Source of the DNA: Candidatus Dojkabacteria bacterium
GTDB lineage: Bacteria; Patescibacteriota; Dojkabacteria; J137
DNA length: 12,225 bases
NCBI GenBank assembly: GCA_020429495.1
Contig: JAGQLJ010000025.1
Span: 1 to 12,225, forward strand
Reading direction: 5' to 3'
Part shown: in pieces, positions 1 through 6,630 of the stretch
How the letters are laid out: every line of letters starts with the position of its first letter
How positions within the stretch are numbered: position 1 is the stretch's first letter
Notes under the pieces: generated by a model
What the model was told of the DNA's origin: nothing
What the model saw: only the letters and a program-made list of their open reading frames with translations
The model's database searches: none
Program-made: the position numbers and the translations under genes

Positions 1-2
1 AA

Positions 3-1385
3 CTAAGAACATTCTTTTTGAGTATTTCTGTTGTTACTTTAATTGTATATCTATATAAAATTCTTCAAGAAAATAGTTTTAATGCAATTGCTGTGCAGCA
101 AAAATCCCTAGATGTTGCTAAACAAAAATTTGATGCTGAAATTGCACAAAAAAAGAGTACAGAAAAAGAACTGGAAGATTCATTAGAAAAGCTAATAACA
201 CAAAATGATTTATTAAACGATACAAAAACTGCTATGCTTAATCTTCTTGAAGATGTAAATAAAGAAAAGCAGAAAAGTGATGAGCAAGCAGCTGATCTTA
301 AAAAATTTGAAGAAACTGTTGAAAATGCTAGTGATCATATTGTTTTTACAGATATAGATGGAACAATACTTTATGCTAACAAAGCAGTTACTACAACTAC
401 AGGATTTGATAGAGATGAAATTATTGGTAAAACTCCACGACTATGGGGAGGTCAAATGCCGCCAGATTTTTATAAGAAATTCTGGGACACAATAAAAATA
501 GAGAAGAAAATGTTCAAAGGTGAGGTTACAAATAGAAGAAAAGATGGTGAACTGTATACTGCTGAAGTGCAGGCTTTTCCTATTTTAGATGAGGCAGGAA
601 ATATTAAATTTTTTGTTGGAATAGAAAGAGATATAACTAAAGCCAAAGAGGTAGATAAGCTAAAATCTGAATTTGTTTCAGTAGCTTCACATCAATTAAG
701 AACTCCAGCAACTGGAGTAAAATGGTATGCTGAGCTTATTTTAGAAGGTAAAGCTGGTAAATTAACAAAAAAACAAAAAGAATATATAACAGAAATGTAT
801 GAAAGTAATGAAAGAATGCTAGCACTGATAAATGATCTTCTTAATGTATCAAAGATAGAAACAGGTAAAAAATATGAAATTGAAATATCAAATGGAGACA
901 TAGTAACAATAGTTAATAATGTGATCAAAAATAGTAAGCTTTTGGCAAAGCAGAAAGAAATTAAGATTGAATTAAGTAAAAGTAGCTCTAAGTCTCTTAG
1001 TGTAGATATGGATGTTGAGAAAATGACTCAGGTTGTTAAGAATTTGATTGATAATGCAATAAAATACTCACCATTAAAAGAAAAAGTTGAGATTAATATT
1101 GAAGAAAATTCAAAAGATAATAAATTTGTTCTCTCTGTAAAAGACCATGGTATTGGTATTCCTAAAAAGCAAAGTGAAAGAATTTTTGAGAAGTTTTTTA
1201 GAGCAGATAATGTGCTTAAAACTGAGACAGATGGAACAGGGCTTGGACTATATATAGTAAAAGCAATTGTCGAAGGACATGGAGGTAGAATTTGGTTTGA
1301 ATCTAGCGAAAATCAGGGTACAACTTTCTATATTGAACTTCCAATAAAACAAAGTAGCAAGGAAAAGCGTGTTATTAATGCTTAA
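3..1385 (+). CDS. PAS-domain sensor histidine kinase (5' end outside the window)
   Basis: Signal-transducing histidine kinase that should autophosphorylate and pass phosphate to a response regulator not identified here. The frame is open to the window edge, so the N-terminus is missing; the first possible start inside is a TTG at 18, which would cut into a membrane helix. Counting from that TTG: end of a membrane helix (1-15), long charged coiled coil (about 22-100), PAS domain (about 98-208, ending in a GIERDIT-type strand), HisKA with phospho-acceptor His225 in SVASHQLRTP, and HATPase_c (about 330-443) with N box NLIDNAIKYS, G1 DHGIGIP, F box FEKFFRAD and G2 GTGLGLYIVK. All catalytic boxes are intact. 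It ends in TAA, 4 nt from the convergent stop of the next kinase, with no clear terminator between. The coiled-coil linker (TAMLNLLEDVNKEK) resembles linkers I recall in candidate-phyla kinases. The ligand is unknown. Confidence 0.93.
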   Translation, partial: LRTFFLSISVVTLIVYLYKILQENSFNAIAVQQKSLDVAKQKFDAEIAQKKSTEKELEDSLEKLITQNDLLNDTKTAMLNLLEDVNKEKQKSDEQAADLKKFEETVENASDHIVFTDIDGTILYANKAVTTTTGFDRDEIIGKTPRLWGGQMPPDFYKKFWDTIKIEKKMFKGEVTNRRKDGELYTAEVQAFPILDEAGNIKFFVGIERDITKAKEVDKLKSEFVSVASHQLRTPATGVKWYAELILEGKAGKLTKKQKEYITEMYESNERMLALINDLLNVSKIETGKKYEIEISNGDIVTIVNNVIKNSKLLAKQKEIKIELSKSSSKSLSVDMDVEKMTQVVKNLIDNAIKYSPLKEKVEINIEENSKDNKFVLSVKDHGIGIPKKQSERIFEKFFRADNVLKTETDGTGLGLYIVKAIVEGHGGRIWFESSENQGTTFYIELPIKQSSKEKRVINA

Positions 1386-1389
1386 GCTT

Positions 1390-2583
1390 TTAGGTTATTA
1401 TTTCAAAAGTAGTTCCACCATTTGGTGTATCTTTTACTACTATTTTCCAACCATGAGTTGTTACTATCTCTTTAACAATAGCTAAACCTAGCCCTAATCC
1501 ACCTGTTTTTCTATTTCTAGACTTCTCTACTCTATAAAATCTTTCAAATATATATTTCTTATGTTGATCATCAATACCAACGCCGTTATCTTCAAAACTA
1601 ATCTTATTTTTTCTTAGACAAATTTTAATATTGCTTGCTTTTGAATATTTAATTGCGTTTGAAAGTAAGTTTGAAAACACCTGCATTAACATGTCTTTAT
1701 CTGCTTTAAGCTGAAAGTCATCTTCAATATTTATATTAACTTTTATTCCAGATTTATCTAGTTCAGGTTTAAATTGTTTTACTAATCTTTTAATCTCATC
1801 TTTTAGATTAATATCAACCTTTTTTAGCCGCAACTGTTTGCTTTGTAATCTTGAGAATTCTTGAAGCCGTTCTACAATATCAGAAAGTCTTTCTACTTGA
1901 CTAATAAGTAAGTCAGTTCTTTCATCATCGATTGTTAGAACACCATCTTTTATACCTTGAAGCTGACCAATTAGACTAGTAATTGGAGTTTTTAGTTCAT
2001 GAGATGTATCTGAAATCAGATCTTTTCTTATCTTTTCAATTCGTTCAAGTTCGCTTGTTAGATGATTAAATTCACAAATTACTTCGTCAAATTCTTCTGC
2101 ACCAGTATTTTTTAGCTTTAATCTATAGTCATTGTCTTTTAGCTTACGCATACCTGAACTTAGAACTTTGAGTGGTCTAACAAAAAACTGTGAAGCTAAA
2201 AATCCAATAAAGAAAGAAACAAATATGGTTATGATTCCAATACCAACTAAAGAAGATTGAAAACTTTCAACAAATTCTTCTTGAAGAGGCTTTGGCCTTT
2301 CAGAACCATCTTGATAGAATCTTAGAATATTGTATTGATTAACTTCCTCCCCATGCATACCAACCCTTCTACTAATAGGGCCAATTGTTATTGTATTTAC
2401 AATATTAACAAAAGTATCTTTGCTTTTTTCTATCACAGCAATATTAAGCAAAGAAAGTAAAGTTAACATTGTAAACGAAATAACCAAGGCAATTTTTACA
2501 CTTGTTTTTCTAAAAAATGCAACTACTTGATTTTTTATATAGGTAAGAAATTTACCTATTTTTATATTATTTAAGTTCATCAT
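1390..2583 (-). CDS. HAMP-domain sensor histidine kinase, partner of the adjacent response regulator
   Basis: Membrane histidine kinase of the classical EnvZ/PhoR layout. Numbering from an upstream in-frame TTG at 2604: TM1 about 37-57, extracytoplasmic loop of about 60 residues, TM2 about 119-141, HAMP about 142-194, HisKA with His202 in SDTSHELKTPITS, HATPase_c about 298-404 with N box NLLSNAIKYS, G1 DNGVGID, F box FERFYRVEKSR and G2 GGLGLGLAIVK. I prefer the ATG at 2583 (or the next codon, 2580) because AAAGGA lies about 10 nt upstream of it, while the TTG has no such signal; this removes seven residues. The start overlaps the end of the response regulator gene by 17 nt, so the two are co-transcribed and probably translationally coupled. 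The loop has no recognised sensor fold, so the stimulus is unknown. Confidence 0.94.
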   Translation of the reverse strand: MMNLNNIKIGKFLTYIKNQVVAFFRKTSVKIALVISFTMLTLLSLLNIAVIEKSKDTFVNIVNTITIGPISRRVGMHGEEVNQYNILRFYQDGSERPKPLQEEFVESFQSSLVGIGIITIFVSFFIGFLASQFFVRPLKVLSSGMRKLKDNDYRLKLKNTGAEEFDEVICEFNHLTSELERIEKIRKDLISDTSHELKTPITSLIGQLQGIKDGVLTIDDERTDLLISQVERLSDIVERLQEFSRLQSKQLRLKKVDINLKDEIKRLVKQFKPELDKSGIKVNINIEDDFQLKADKDMLMQVFSNLLSNAIKYSKASNIKICLRKNKISFEDNGVGIDDQHKKYIFERFYRVEKSRNRKTGGLGLGLAIVKEIVTTHGWKIVVKDTPNGGTTFEIIT

Positions 2584-3241
2584 TAAATTTGTATCCTTTA
2601 CCAATTACAGTTAACAAATATCTAGGTTTTTTAGGATTTGATTCTATTGCTTTTCTTATGCTTTTAACATGTGCATCAACAGTTCTGTCTAAAACATCAT
2701 TAGGTAGTGTTTCATCGTATGCATAGTCTAAAATTTCAGATCGAGTAAAAACCTTTCCTGGTCTTTTAGCTAAAGTATAAAGTATATTAAATTGTGTAGT
2801 TGTTAATTCAATCTCTTTTCCCTTTTTATTGATAATCATTCTCTCAGGGTCTATTAAAATATCTCCAAATTCAATTGTCTCATGTCCAGTTCTTCTTAAT
2901 ATAGTTTGCACTCTTGCAATCAAAACACTAGGTGAAAAAGGCTTTTTTATATAATCATCAGCTCCAATTTCTAACCCTACTATTTCATCTATTTCTTCTA
3001 CTCTTGCAGTTACCATAATCACGGGCACTTGACTTACTTTACGAATTTCTTTACAAACTTCTACACCATCCATTTCAGGCAAATTAAGGTCTAGTAGAAC
3101 TAAATCGTATTTATTCTTTTTAAAGAGATCTAGCGCACTTTTGCCATCACAAGAATCGTCAACAGAATAACCAGACCTTTGTAAATAGGCCTTTTCTACT
3201 TCTCTAATTGTGTCTTCATCTTCTACAACTAATATTTTCAT
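2567..3241 (-). CDS. OmpR/PhoB-family response regulator
   Basis: DNA-binding response regulator, 224 residues, the normal length for this family. The receiver domain spans about 1-115, with acidic pocket Glu7/Asp8, phospho-acceptor Asp51 in LLLDLNLPEMDG, Thr78 in MVTAR and Lys100 in the KKPF switch motif. A winged-helix Trans_Reg_C domain spans about 122-222 (LTTTQFNILYTLAKRPGKVF, then DRTVDAHVKSIRKAI and the GKGYKF hairpin). It starts with ATG, has no obvious Shine-Dalgarno, and is the first gene of a minus-strand operon whose second gene is the overlapping HAMP kinase, its expected phosphodonor. A TATAAT-type -10 lies about 27 nt upstream. Its target genes cannot be told from the sequence; the divergent msrB is a candidate because of position only. 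Confidence 0.96.
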   Translation of the reverse strand: MKILVVEDEDTIREVEKAYLQRSGYSVDDSCDGKSALDLFKKNKYDLVLLDLNLPEMDGVEVCKEIRKVSQVPVIMVTARVEEIDEIVGLEIGADDYIKKPFSPSVLIARVQTILRRTGHETIEFGDILIDPERMIINKKGKEIELTTTQFNILYTLAKRPGKVFTRSEILDYAYDETLPNDVLDRTVDAHVKSIRKAIESNPKKPRYLLTVIGKGYKFNDELK

Positions 3242-3267
3242 AATATGAATATACCAGATAGATTTGA

Positions 3268-3296
3268 ATTATATGTGAATTTCGCAATAATAGTAA
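3268..3296 (-). promoter_or_regulatory. Putative sigma70-type promoter of the response regulator operon
   Basis: Reading the minus strand there is a perfect TATAAT at 3273-3268, preceded with 17-nt spacing by a weak -35 (TTACTA, 3296-3291). The inferred start of transcription is near 3261, giving a leader of about 20 nt. It lies in the 104-bp divergent gap shared with msrB. Confidence 0.5.
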
Positions 3297-3303
3297 GCAT
3301 ATT

Positions 3304-3331
3304 TTGTAACTTGTAGCCAACTTATTATAGT
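3304..3331 (+). promoter_or_regulatory. Putative promoter of msrB
   Basis: TTGTAA (3304-3309) and TATAGT (3326-3331) are separated by 16 nt. A second possible -10, TATATT, lies at 3332-3337. Either would put the transcript start within roughly 10 nt of the ATG at 3346, so the mRNA would be nearly leaderless. No Shine-Dalgarno is visible. Confidence 0.4.
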
Positions 3332-3345
3332 TATATTATAAAGTT

Positions 3346-3747
3346 ATGAAGATGGATATAGATAAATTAAAAGATAAGTTAACGCAAGAACAATACGATG
3401 TATGTGTTCTTGGTGCAACAGAGGCTCCTTTTACTGGAGATTTACTACATAATAAAAAGTCAGGTGTATATGTATGCACTGTTTGCGGTCAAAAGCTTTT
3501 TTCTTCACATACAAAGTATGATTCAGGATCTGGATGGCCAAGTTTTTATGAAGCAATGGATGATAAAAAAATTGAATTAAAGGAAGATAATTCTTTAGGC
3601 ATGCATAGAACAGAAGTAGTCTGTGGTAATTGCGGATCTCATCTGGGATATTGAATTGATGATGGTCCGAGAGATAAAACAGGAAAAAGATTTTGTATAA
3701 ATTCAGTTACACTTAAATTTGAAGAAGATAATAAAGACAAACCTTAA
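3346..3747 (+). CDS. msrB: Peptide-methionine (R)-S-oxide reductase MsrB, interrupted by an in-frame TGA
   Basis: MsrB reduces methionine-R-sulfoxide in proteins. The frame gives a complete 133-codon MsrB if the TGA at 3652-3654 (codon 103) is read through. Before it: KLTQEQYDV, APFTG, zinc cysteines in CTVC (44/47) and CGNC (93/96), DSGSGWPSF and the HLG motif (His99). After it, in the same frame with no other lesion: IDDGP, TGKRFCINS with catalytic Cys117, LKF and a TAA. Terminating at the TGA would give 102 residues without the catalytic cysteine, which should be inactive. The family normally has Val/Ile/Leu at the TGA position (HLGHVF), so a TTA-to-TGA change is the simplest origin. The frequent recycling Cys of SGCGWPSF is Ser, and the second His of HLGH is Tyr. 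Young pseudogene, sequence error or genuine readthrough all remain possible. The MsrB identity is very secure. Confidence 0.85.
3652..3654 (+). other. In-frame TGA codon inside msrB
   Basis: This TGA falls between the HLG(H/Y) and DDGP motifs of MsrB, at a position normally holding a small hydrophobic residue. The following codons keep the MsrB frame to a TAA at 3745. It is the only internal stop I see in any recognisable gene of the window. Confidence 0.9.
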
Positions 3748-3749
3748 CT

Positions 3750-3777
3750 TTGACTTAGCATCTGTAATGTGTAAAAT
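3750..3777 (+). promoter_or_regulatory. Putative strong promoter of the tail-anchored protein gene
   Basis: TTGACT (3750-3755), a 16-nt spacer, then TAAAAT (3772-3777). Both boxes are close to the sigma70 consensus. Transcription would begin near 3784, leaving a leader of about 19 nt before the ATG at 3803. Confidence 0.55.
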
Positions 3778-3802
3778 AATAATAGATTAAACAAGTATTT
3801 TT

Positions 3803-4213
3803 ATGGCATTAGTAACAGAACTAGAAACAAAAACAACGGAAGAAACTCAACCTGCTCCAGAAGCGAGTGAGGCCACTCCGCTTAAACCAGTTGAAGAAAA
3901 ATCTGAACCTGAAACTAAACCTGAAGAGGAAAAGGTTGAACCTTCGGTTGCTGAAGTTAGCGAAACACCTGCACCTATGATTCAATCAATTAGCCCCAGT
4001 GATGATGGCGCAGAAACTGTTACGGCAGCTCCTGCAGAATCTATGAGTTTAGAAAAGAAAGAAGAAAAAAAGGAAACAGAAGGGGATGAATCAATAATTG
4101 AAAAAATAGATGATGGACTTAAATCAATTGATACTCCAGGGGAATATATTGTTATAACATTAGTTGCGTTATTAGTGGGAATTATAATTGGACTAATTCT
4201 ATCGTCAATTTAA
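3803..4213 (+). CDS. Acidic Pro/Glu-rich protein with a C-terminal membrane anchor (unrecognised)
   Basis: I do not recognise a family. Of 136 residues, about the first 100 are low-complexity, dominated by Glu, Pro, Thr, Ala and Lys, and are probably disordered. A short amphipathic-looking stretch (ESIIEKIDDGLKSI) leads into a single hydrophobic helix at the extreme C-terminus (about 114-135) containing GIIIG, a GxxxG helix-packing motif. There is no N-terminal signal peptide, so a tail-anchored topology with a long acidic cytoplasmic (or, if inverted, external) arm is the simplest reading. It is a single-gene unit: its own good promoter upstream and a strong terminator 20 nt after the stop. 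It could be a membrane-surface scaffold or an abundant envelope protein; no enzymatic role is visible. The compositional bias means homology searches will give spurious hits. Confidence 0.8.
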   Translation: MALVTELETKTTEETQPAPEASEATPLKPVEEKSEPETKPEEEKVEPSVAEVSETPAPMIQSISPSDDGAETVTAAPAESMSLEKKEEKKETEGDESIIEKIDDGLKSIDTPGEYIVITLVALLVGIIIGLILSSI

Positions 4214-4233
4214 AGTTTACAATTTAGAAAATT

Positions 4234-4264
4234 AAAAGGAGCAAAATAATTTGCTCCTTTTTTT
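4234..4264. terminator. Bidirectional intrinsic terminator
   Basis: A perfect 8-bp stem GGAGCAAA / TTTGCTCC (4238-4245 and 4250-4257) with a 4-nt loop, flanked by AAAA on the left and seven T on the right, so a U-tract follows the hairpin on either strand. It lies between the convergent ends of the tail-anchored protein gene (stop at 4213) and the secreted protein gene (stop at 4276) and should serve both. Confidence 0.85.
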
Positions 4265-4275
4265 ATTGTTACTAT

Positions 4276-4803
4276 TTAGTAAACACCATTTACAAAGTTC
4301 TCTCTAATGCTTGGAAGATTGTTTACCATATTAATATATCTTTCATAAGATATATTTCCATCTTCTAACTTTTTATCTAGCTTGTATCTTAAAGAGTCTT
4401 CGAAAATATTTGCAAGCTCTTCAACTGATTTATCTTTGTCTAAGGCAATATCTCTGAACGTTTTTCCTTGTTGATTAGCATTGACTGCTTCAACTGCTGT
4501 AATATCTAAGTACTCTAAAATATCTGAGTTGAATTTCCACTTAGATGCTCTTTCAATTTTCGGCCGTATACCTTCCGAAGAATACTGATCAAATAAGATT
4601 TCTGCCAAGTCTGAATCTATGGATATAGCTTCATCAGCAAAAAGTTCGGAAGTATTATCCAGCTCTGTTGAGATTGATGTGTCTTGTTGAGCATTTACTT
4701 TTGAATTAGGAATAATTAAAGCTGCATTTCCCGCAAATGTAACAATAGTTACTGCTGATAGAACTGTTACTTTAACTACTTTATCTTTTACTGTTTTTGT
4801 CAT
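4276..4803 (-). CDS. Secreted protein with a C-terminal helical module of the 'GKT-L-IA' type
   Basis: 175 residues. The N-terminus is Lys-rich, followed by a hydrophobic core (about 12-31) and a plausible signal peptidase I site VNA|QQ after residue 38, so it should be exported. The mature N-terminal region is acidic. The C-terminal 75 residues or so (ILEYLDITAVEAV, QGKTFRDIALDKDKSVEEL, then a helix and KLDKKLEDGNISYERY ... LPSIRENFVNG) follow the pattern of a helical module I recall in secreted proteins of Actinobacteria and Firmicutes (L-x-I/L-x-x-x-E-L, GKTLAEIA, later KLDxAVxxGxLTxEQA, LPxxxxxxVN). Those proteins often carry several copies; here only one is clear. Function is unknown. 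It ends at the shared bidirectional terminator. A small dyad lies about 30 nt before its start. Confidence 0.82.
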   Translation of the reverse strand: MTKTVKDKVVKVTVLSAVTIVTFAGNAALIIPNSKVNAQQDTSISTELDNTSELFADEAISIDSDLAEILFDQYSSEGIRPKIERASKWKFNSDILEYLDITAVEAVNANQQGKTFRDIALDKDKSVEELANIFEDSLRYKLDKKLEDGNISYERYINMVNNLPSIRENFVNGVY

Positions 4804-4831
4804 ACCTGAAGTTTAAAAAATAATTTAGGTA

Positions 4832-4844
4832 TAACAAAATGTTA
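4832..4844. repeat. Short dyad upstream of the secreted protein gene
   Basis: TAACA-AAA-TGTTA is a perfect 5-bp inverted repeat with a 3-nt centre, 29 nt before the start codon, overlapping the region where a promoter would lie. It could be an operator half-site pair. In such AT-rich sequence it could also be chance. Confidence 0.25.
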
Positions 4845-4900
4845 ATCTAAGCATATGAACTTAGTATGAATCTAGGATTAAAATCTTTAATTTGAAGAAA

Positions 4901-5239
4901 TTATCCAAATTTTTCTGAAAGAATGTTGTGAATATCTTCTTTCCACTTATAAATTTCTGGTGTATCAGATTCAACAAATATTGCAAATCCAGCTAGATAC
5001 ACACTTAAATCTTCTGTGGCATTTTGAGTTACAAACTGATAAGGTTTAGCTCCTGTAATGCTATATTTTCCTTCTACTCCTTTCAAATGTAAATTAGTGA
5101 ATTTACTTTTGACTTCTTTCTTTATACCTATAGGCATATTTCGAATAATCTCGATCCAGAAAATATGGATCCGATTTTTTCGGTTAGCTGTTATTTTATA
5201 ATCTTCAAATTCGTAGTCTTTTACAAATAAATATTTCAT
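4901..5239 (-). CDS. Hypothetical protein (unrecognised)
   Basis: I do not recognise this protein. From the ATG at 5239 it has 112 residues; a GTG at 5260 would add seven (MHKKNTK), but it sits almost on the inferred transcript start, so I prefer the ATG. There is no signal peptide, no membrane helix and no cysteine cluster. The sequence alternates charged and aromatic residues (KYLFVKDYEFEDYKI, RIHIFWIEIIRNMPIGIKKE, later SVYLAGFAIFVESDTPEIYKW), suggesting a small soluble alpha/beta domain. It is oriented with the secreted protein gene downstream (97-nt gap) and divergent from the Cache receptor gene. The ordinary codon pattern and TAA stop support it being real. Confidence 0.7.
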   Translation of the reverse strand: MKYLFVKDYEFEDYKITANRKNRIHIFWIEIIRNMPIGIKKEVKSKFTNLHLKGVEGKYSITGAKPYQFVTQNATEDLSVYLAGFAIFVESDTPEIYKWKEDIHNILSEKFG

Positions 5240-5268
5240 TTTAGTATTTTTTTTATGCACAAGATTCT

Positions 5269-5274
5269 ATCATA
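5269..5274 (-). promoter_or_regulatory. Putative -10 element for the 112-residue hypothetical gene
   Basis: The minus strand reads TATGAT here, a close match to TATAAT. Transcription would start near 5262, about 23 nt before the preferred ATG. No convincing -35 box was found. Confidence 0.35.
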
Positions 5275-5280
5275 TCCCAC

Positions 5281-5309
5281 TTACAATGTGACCAATAATT
5301 TATTATTAT
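5281..5309 (+). promoter_or_regulatory. Putative promoter of the Cache receptor gene
   Basis: TTACAA (5281-5286) and TATTAT (5304-5309) are separated by 17 nt. The start codon at 5332 would be about 16 nt after the transcript start, with no Shine-Dalgarno visible. Confidence 0.35.
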
Positions 5310-5331
5310 TTAACGTAACTAATAAAAAAAT

Positions 5332-6630
5332 ATGGGAATTAAATCTAAAGTACTAATAACTAATTTTATAACATACCTTGTTTATATGTTTATTGCAATA
5401 GCATCTGTCGCTTTCATCATTCGTACACAATTAACACAAGCAGCTCAACAGGAAAATAAAGTTATTGTTGAATCTATCGGTACAGTGATTCTTCAAGACT
5501 TCTTAAAATTTGAAAGGACTGTTAGTTATTTATCTCAAGAACAAGGGGTAATGAACTTTTTAGAAAATCCAAGTATAGAAAACTATGATCAAGTAGGAAT
5601 TACTGTCGGAAATGCACTAGCAGGCTCAGATGATTATGATTTTGCATATGTGTTAGATACAGAAGGTTTAACTCTATTCTCTACAGATCCATCAATACTT
5701 TATAATAACTATGACTTTAGACCTTATTTTCAAAGTGCAATTGAAGGTAATATAACAATTAGTTCAGCAATAGGTGTAACAACAAATGAACCGGGTTTTT
5801 ATGCCTCAGCACCAGTCTTTGAAACAATAGATGGTAATAGATCGATTATTGGAGTTGTTGTTATCAAATTTAGACCTGAACTATTATTTGATACAATTGA
5901 GCAATCTGACTTGGATAATGTTTCAATAAATGACATTTCATTAGCAGATAGTAATGGACTAATATTTGAAACAAATGATGAAGATCAGTTATATAAAACT
6001 GTTGGGCTTCCATCTATTAGTACAATTGCAAAAATTGAAGACTTTCAACTTTTGAATTCTAATCGATTACAATATCTTAACTATAATAAAGCTCAAGAGT
6101 TTATTGAACAACGAAAAGAAGGCTATATGCAAGTTGACGAAGAGGGAGATACTAATTTATCTTCATCAATATTCAAAATTCCTGGATTCAACTACTACGT
6201 ATTCTCTCAATTTAATTTTGGGGATTATGGCTCTGCATTGCAAAATATTTTACTGCTTGTAGTTGGAATGGTGCCACTAATTCTAATGATTGGTGCATTT
6301 ATTACATCCAGAATTATTTCTAGGCAAGTTGATTTCTTTGATAAGTTCTTATCAAGTCTACAATCTGCGCTTAATAATAAGGCTAAGTTAGTTTTAGATA
6401 CAGATAATGTTGATTTAAAATTAACTCAAGATGCATATAACAATTTTGTTGAATCATATCATCAATCTAATAAAGATTCTCAAGCTGATGAAGAGGTAAC
6501 AGATGTAAAGAATGAAATTGAAGAACTAAAAAAGAAAAATCAAAGGCTAACTGAACAACTTCAAGAAACTGAAAAATTTAGTAATGAAATATCAACTTTA
6601 CTAAAGAATAATAAAAAAGAGGAAGATTAA
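5332..6630 (+). CDS. Cache-domain membrane sensor protein without an output domain
   Basis: 432 residues with receptor topology: TM1 about 8-30, extracytoplasmic region about 31-302, TM2 about 303-329, then about 100 cytoplasmic residues. The external part has Cache features: FAYVLDTEGLTLFSTD (about 104-119), the family-typical YDFRPYFQSAIEGN (127-140), FYASAPVFE (157-164) and IIGVVVIKFRPELL (172-185). This fits a double-Cache fold, which usually binds small extracellular ligands. Cache proteins normally end in a kinase, MCP, GGDEF or phosphatase domain; here the tail holds only a linker and a predicted coiled coil (about 388-427, EIEELKKKNQRLTEQL). The frame ends in a clean TAA overlapping the end of convergent murG by 4 bp, and murG occupies the DNA beyond, so no output domain follows. 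It may signal through a partner by coiled-coil contact. Confidence 0.87.
   Translation: MGIKSKVLITNFITYLVYMFIAIASVAFIIRTQLTQAAQQENKVIVESIGTVILQDFLKFERTVSYLSQEQGVMNFLENPSIENYDQVGITVGNALAGSDDYDFAYVLDTEGLTLFSTDPSILYNNYDFRPYFQSAIEGNITISSAIGVTTNEPGFYASAPVFETIDGNRSIIGVVVIKFRPELLFDTIEQSDLDNVSINDISLADSNGLIFETNDEDQLYKTVGLPSISTIAKIEDFQLLNSNRLQYLNYNKAQEFIEQRKEGYMQVDEEGDTNLSSSIFKIPGFNYYVFSQFNFGDYGSALQNILLLVVGMVPLILMIGAFITSRIISRQVDFFDKFLSSLQSALNNKAKLVLDTDNVDLKLTQDAYNNFVESYHQSNKDSQADEEVTDVKNEIEELKKKNQRLTEQLQETEKFSNEISTLLKNNKKEED

Noticed and set aside
692..928. Minus-strand 78-codon open frame inside the PAS kinase gene
   Set aside because: It is opposite the conserved HisKA region, so it is a shadow frame.
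1364..1391. AAAAGC ... GCTTTT inverted repeat at the convergent kinase ends as a terminator
   Set aside because: Only a 6-bp stem with a 16-nt loop and a weak T-run in coding sequence; too poor to claim.
2584..2604. TTG at 2604 as the start of the HAMP kinase
   Set aside because: The tandem ATGs at 2583/2580 have an AAAGGA signal at usable spacing; the TTG has none.
3652..3700. Selenocysteine insertion at the msrB TGA
   Set aside because: MsrB selenoproteins carry Sec at the catalytic position, which here is an ordinary Cys (codon 117). I see no convincing bacterial SECIS-like hairpin right after the TGA.
3346..3747. Genome-wide UGA reassignment (Gly or Trp) as explanation of the msrB TGA
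   Set aside because: TGA is used as a true stop at 9467-9469, and no other recognisable gene in the window has an internal TGA.
4847..4864. CTAAG ... CTTAG inverted repeat between the two minus-strand genes
   Set aside because: A 5-bp AT-rich stem with an 8-nt loop and no T-run is expected by chance here.
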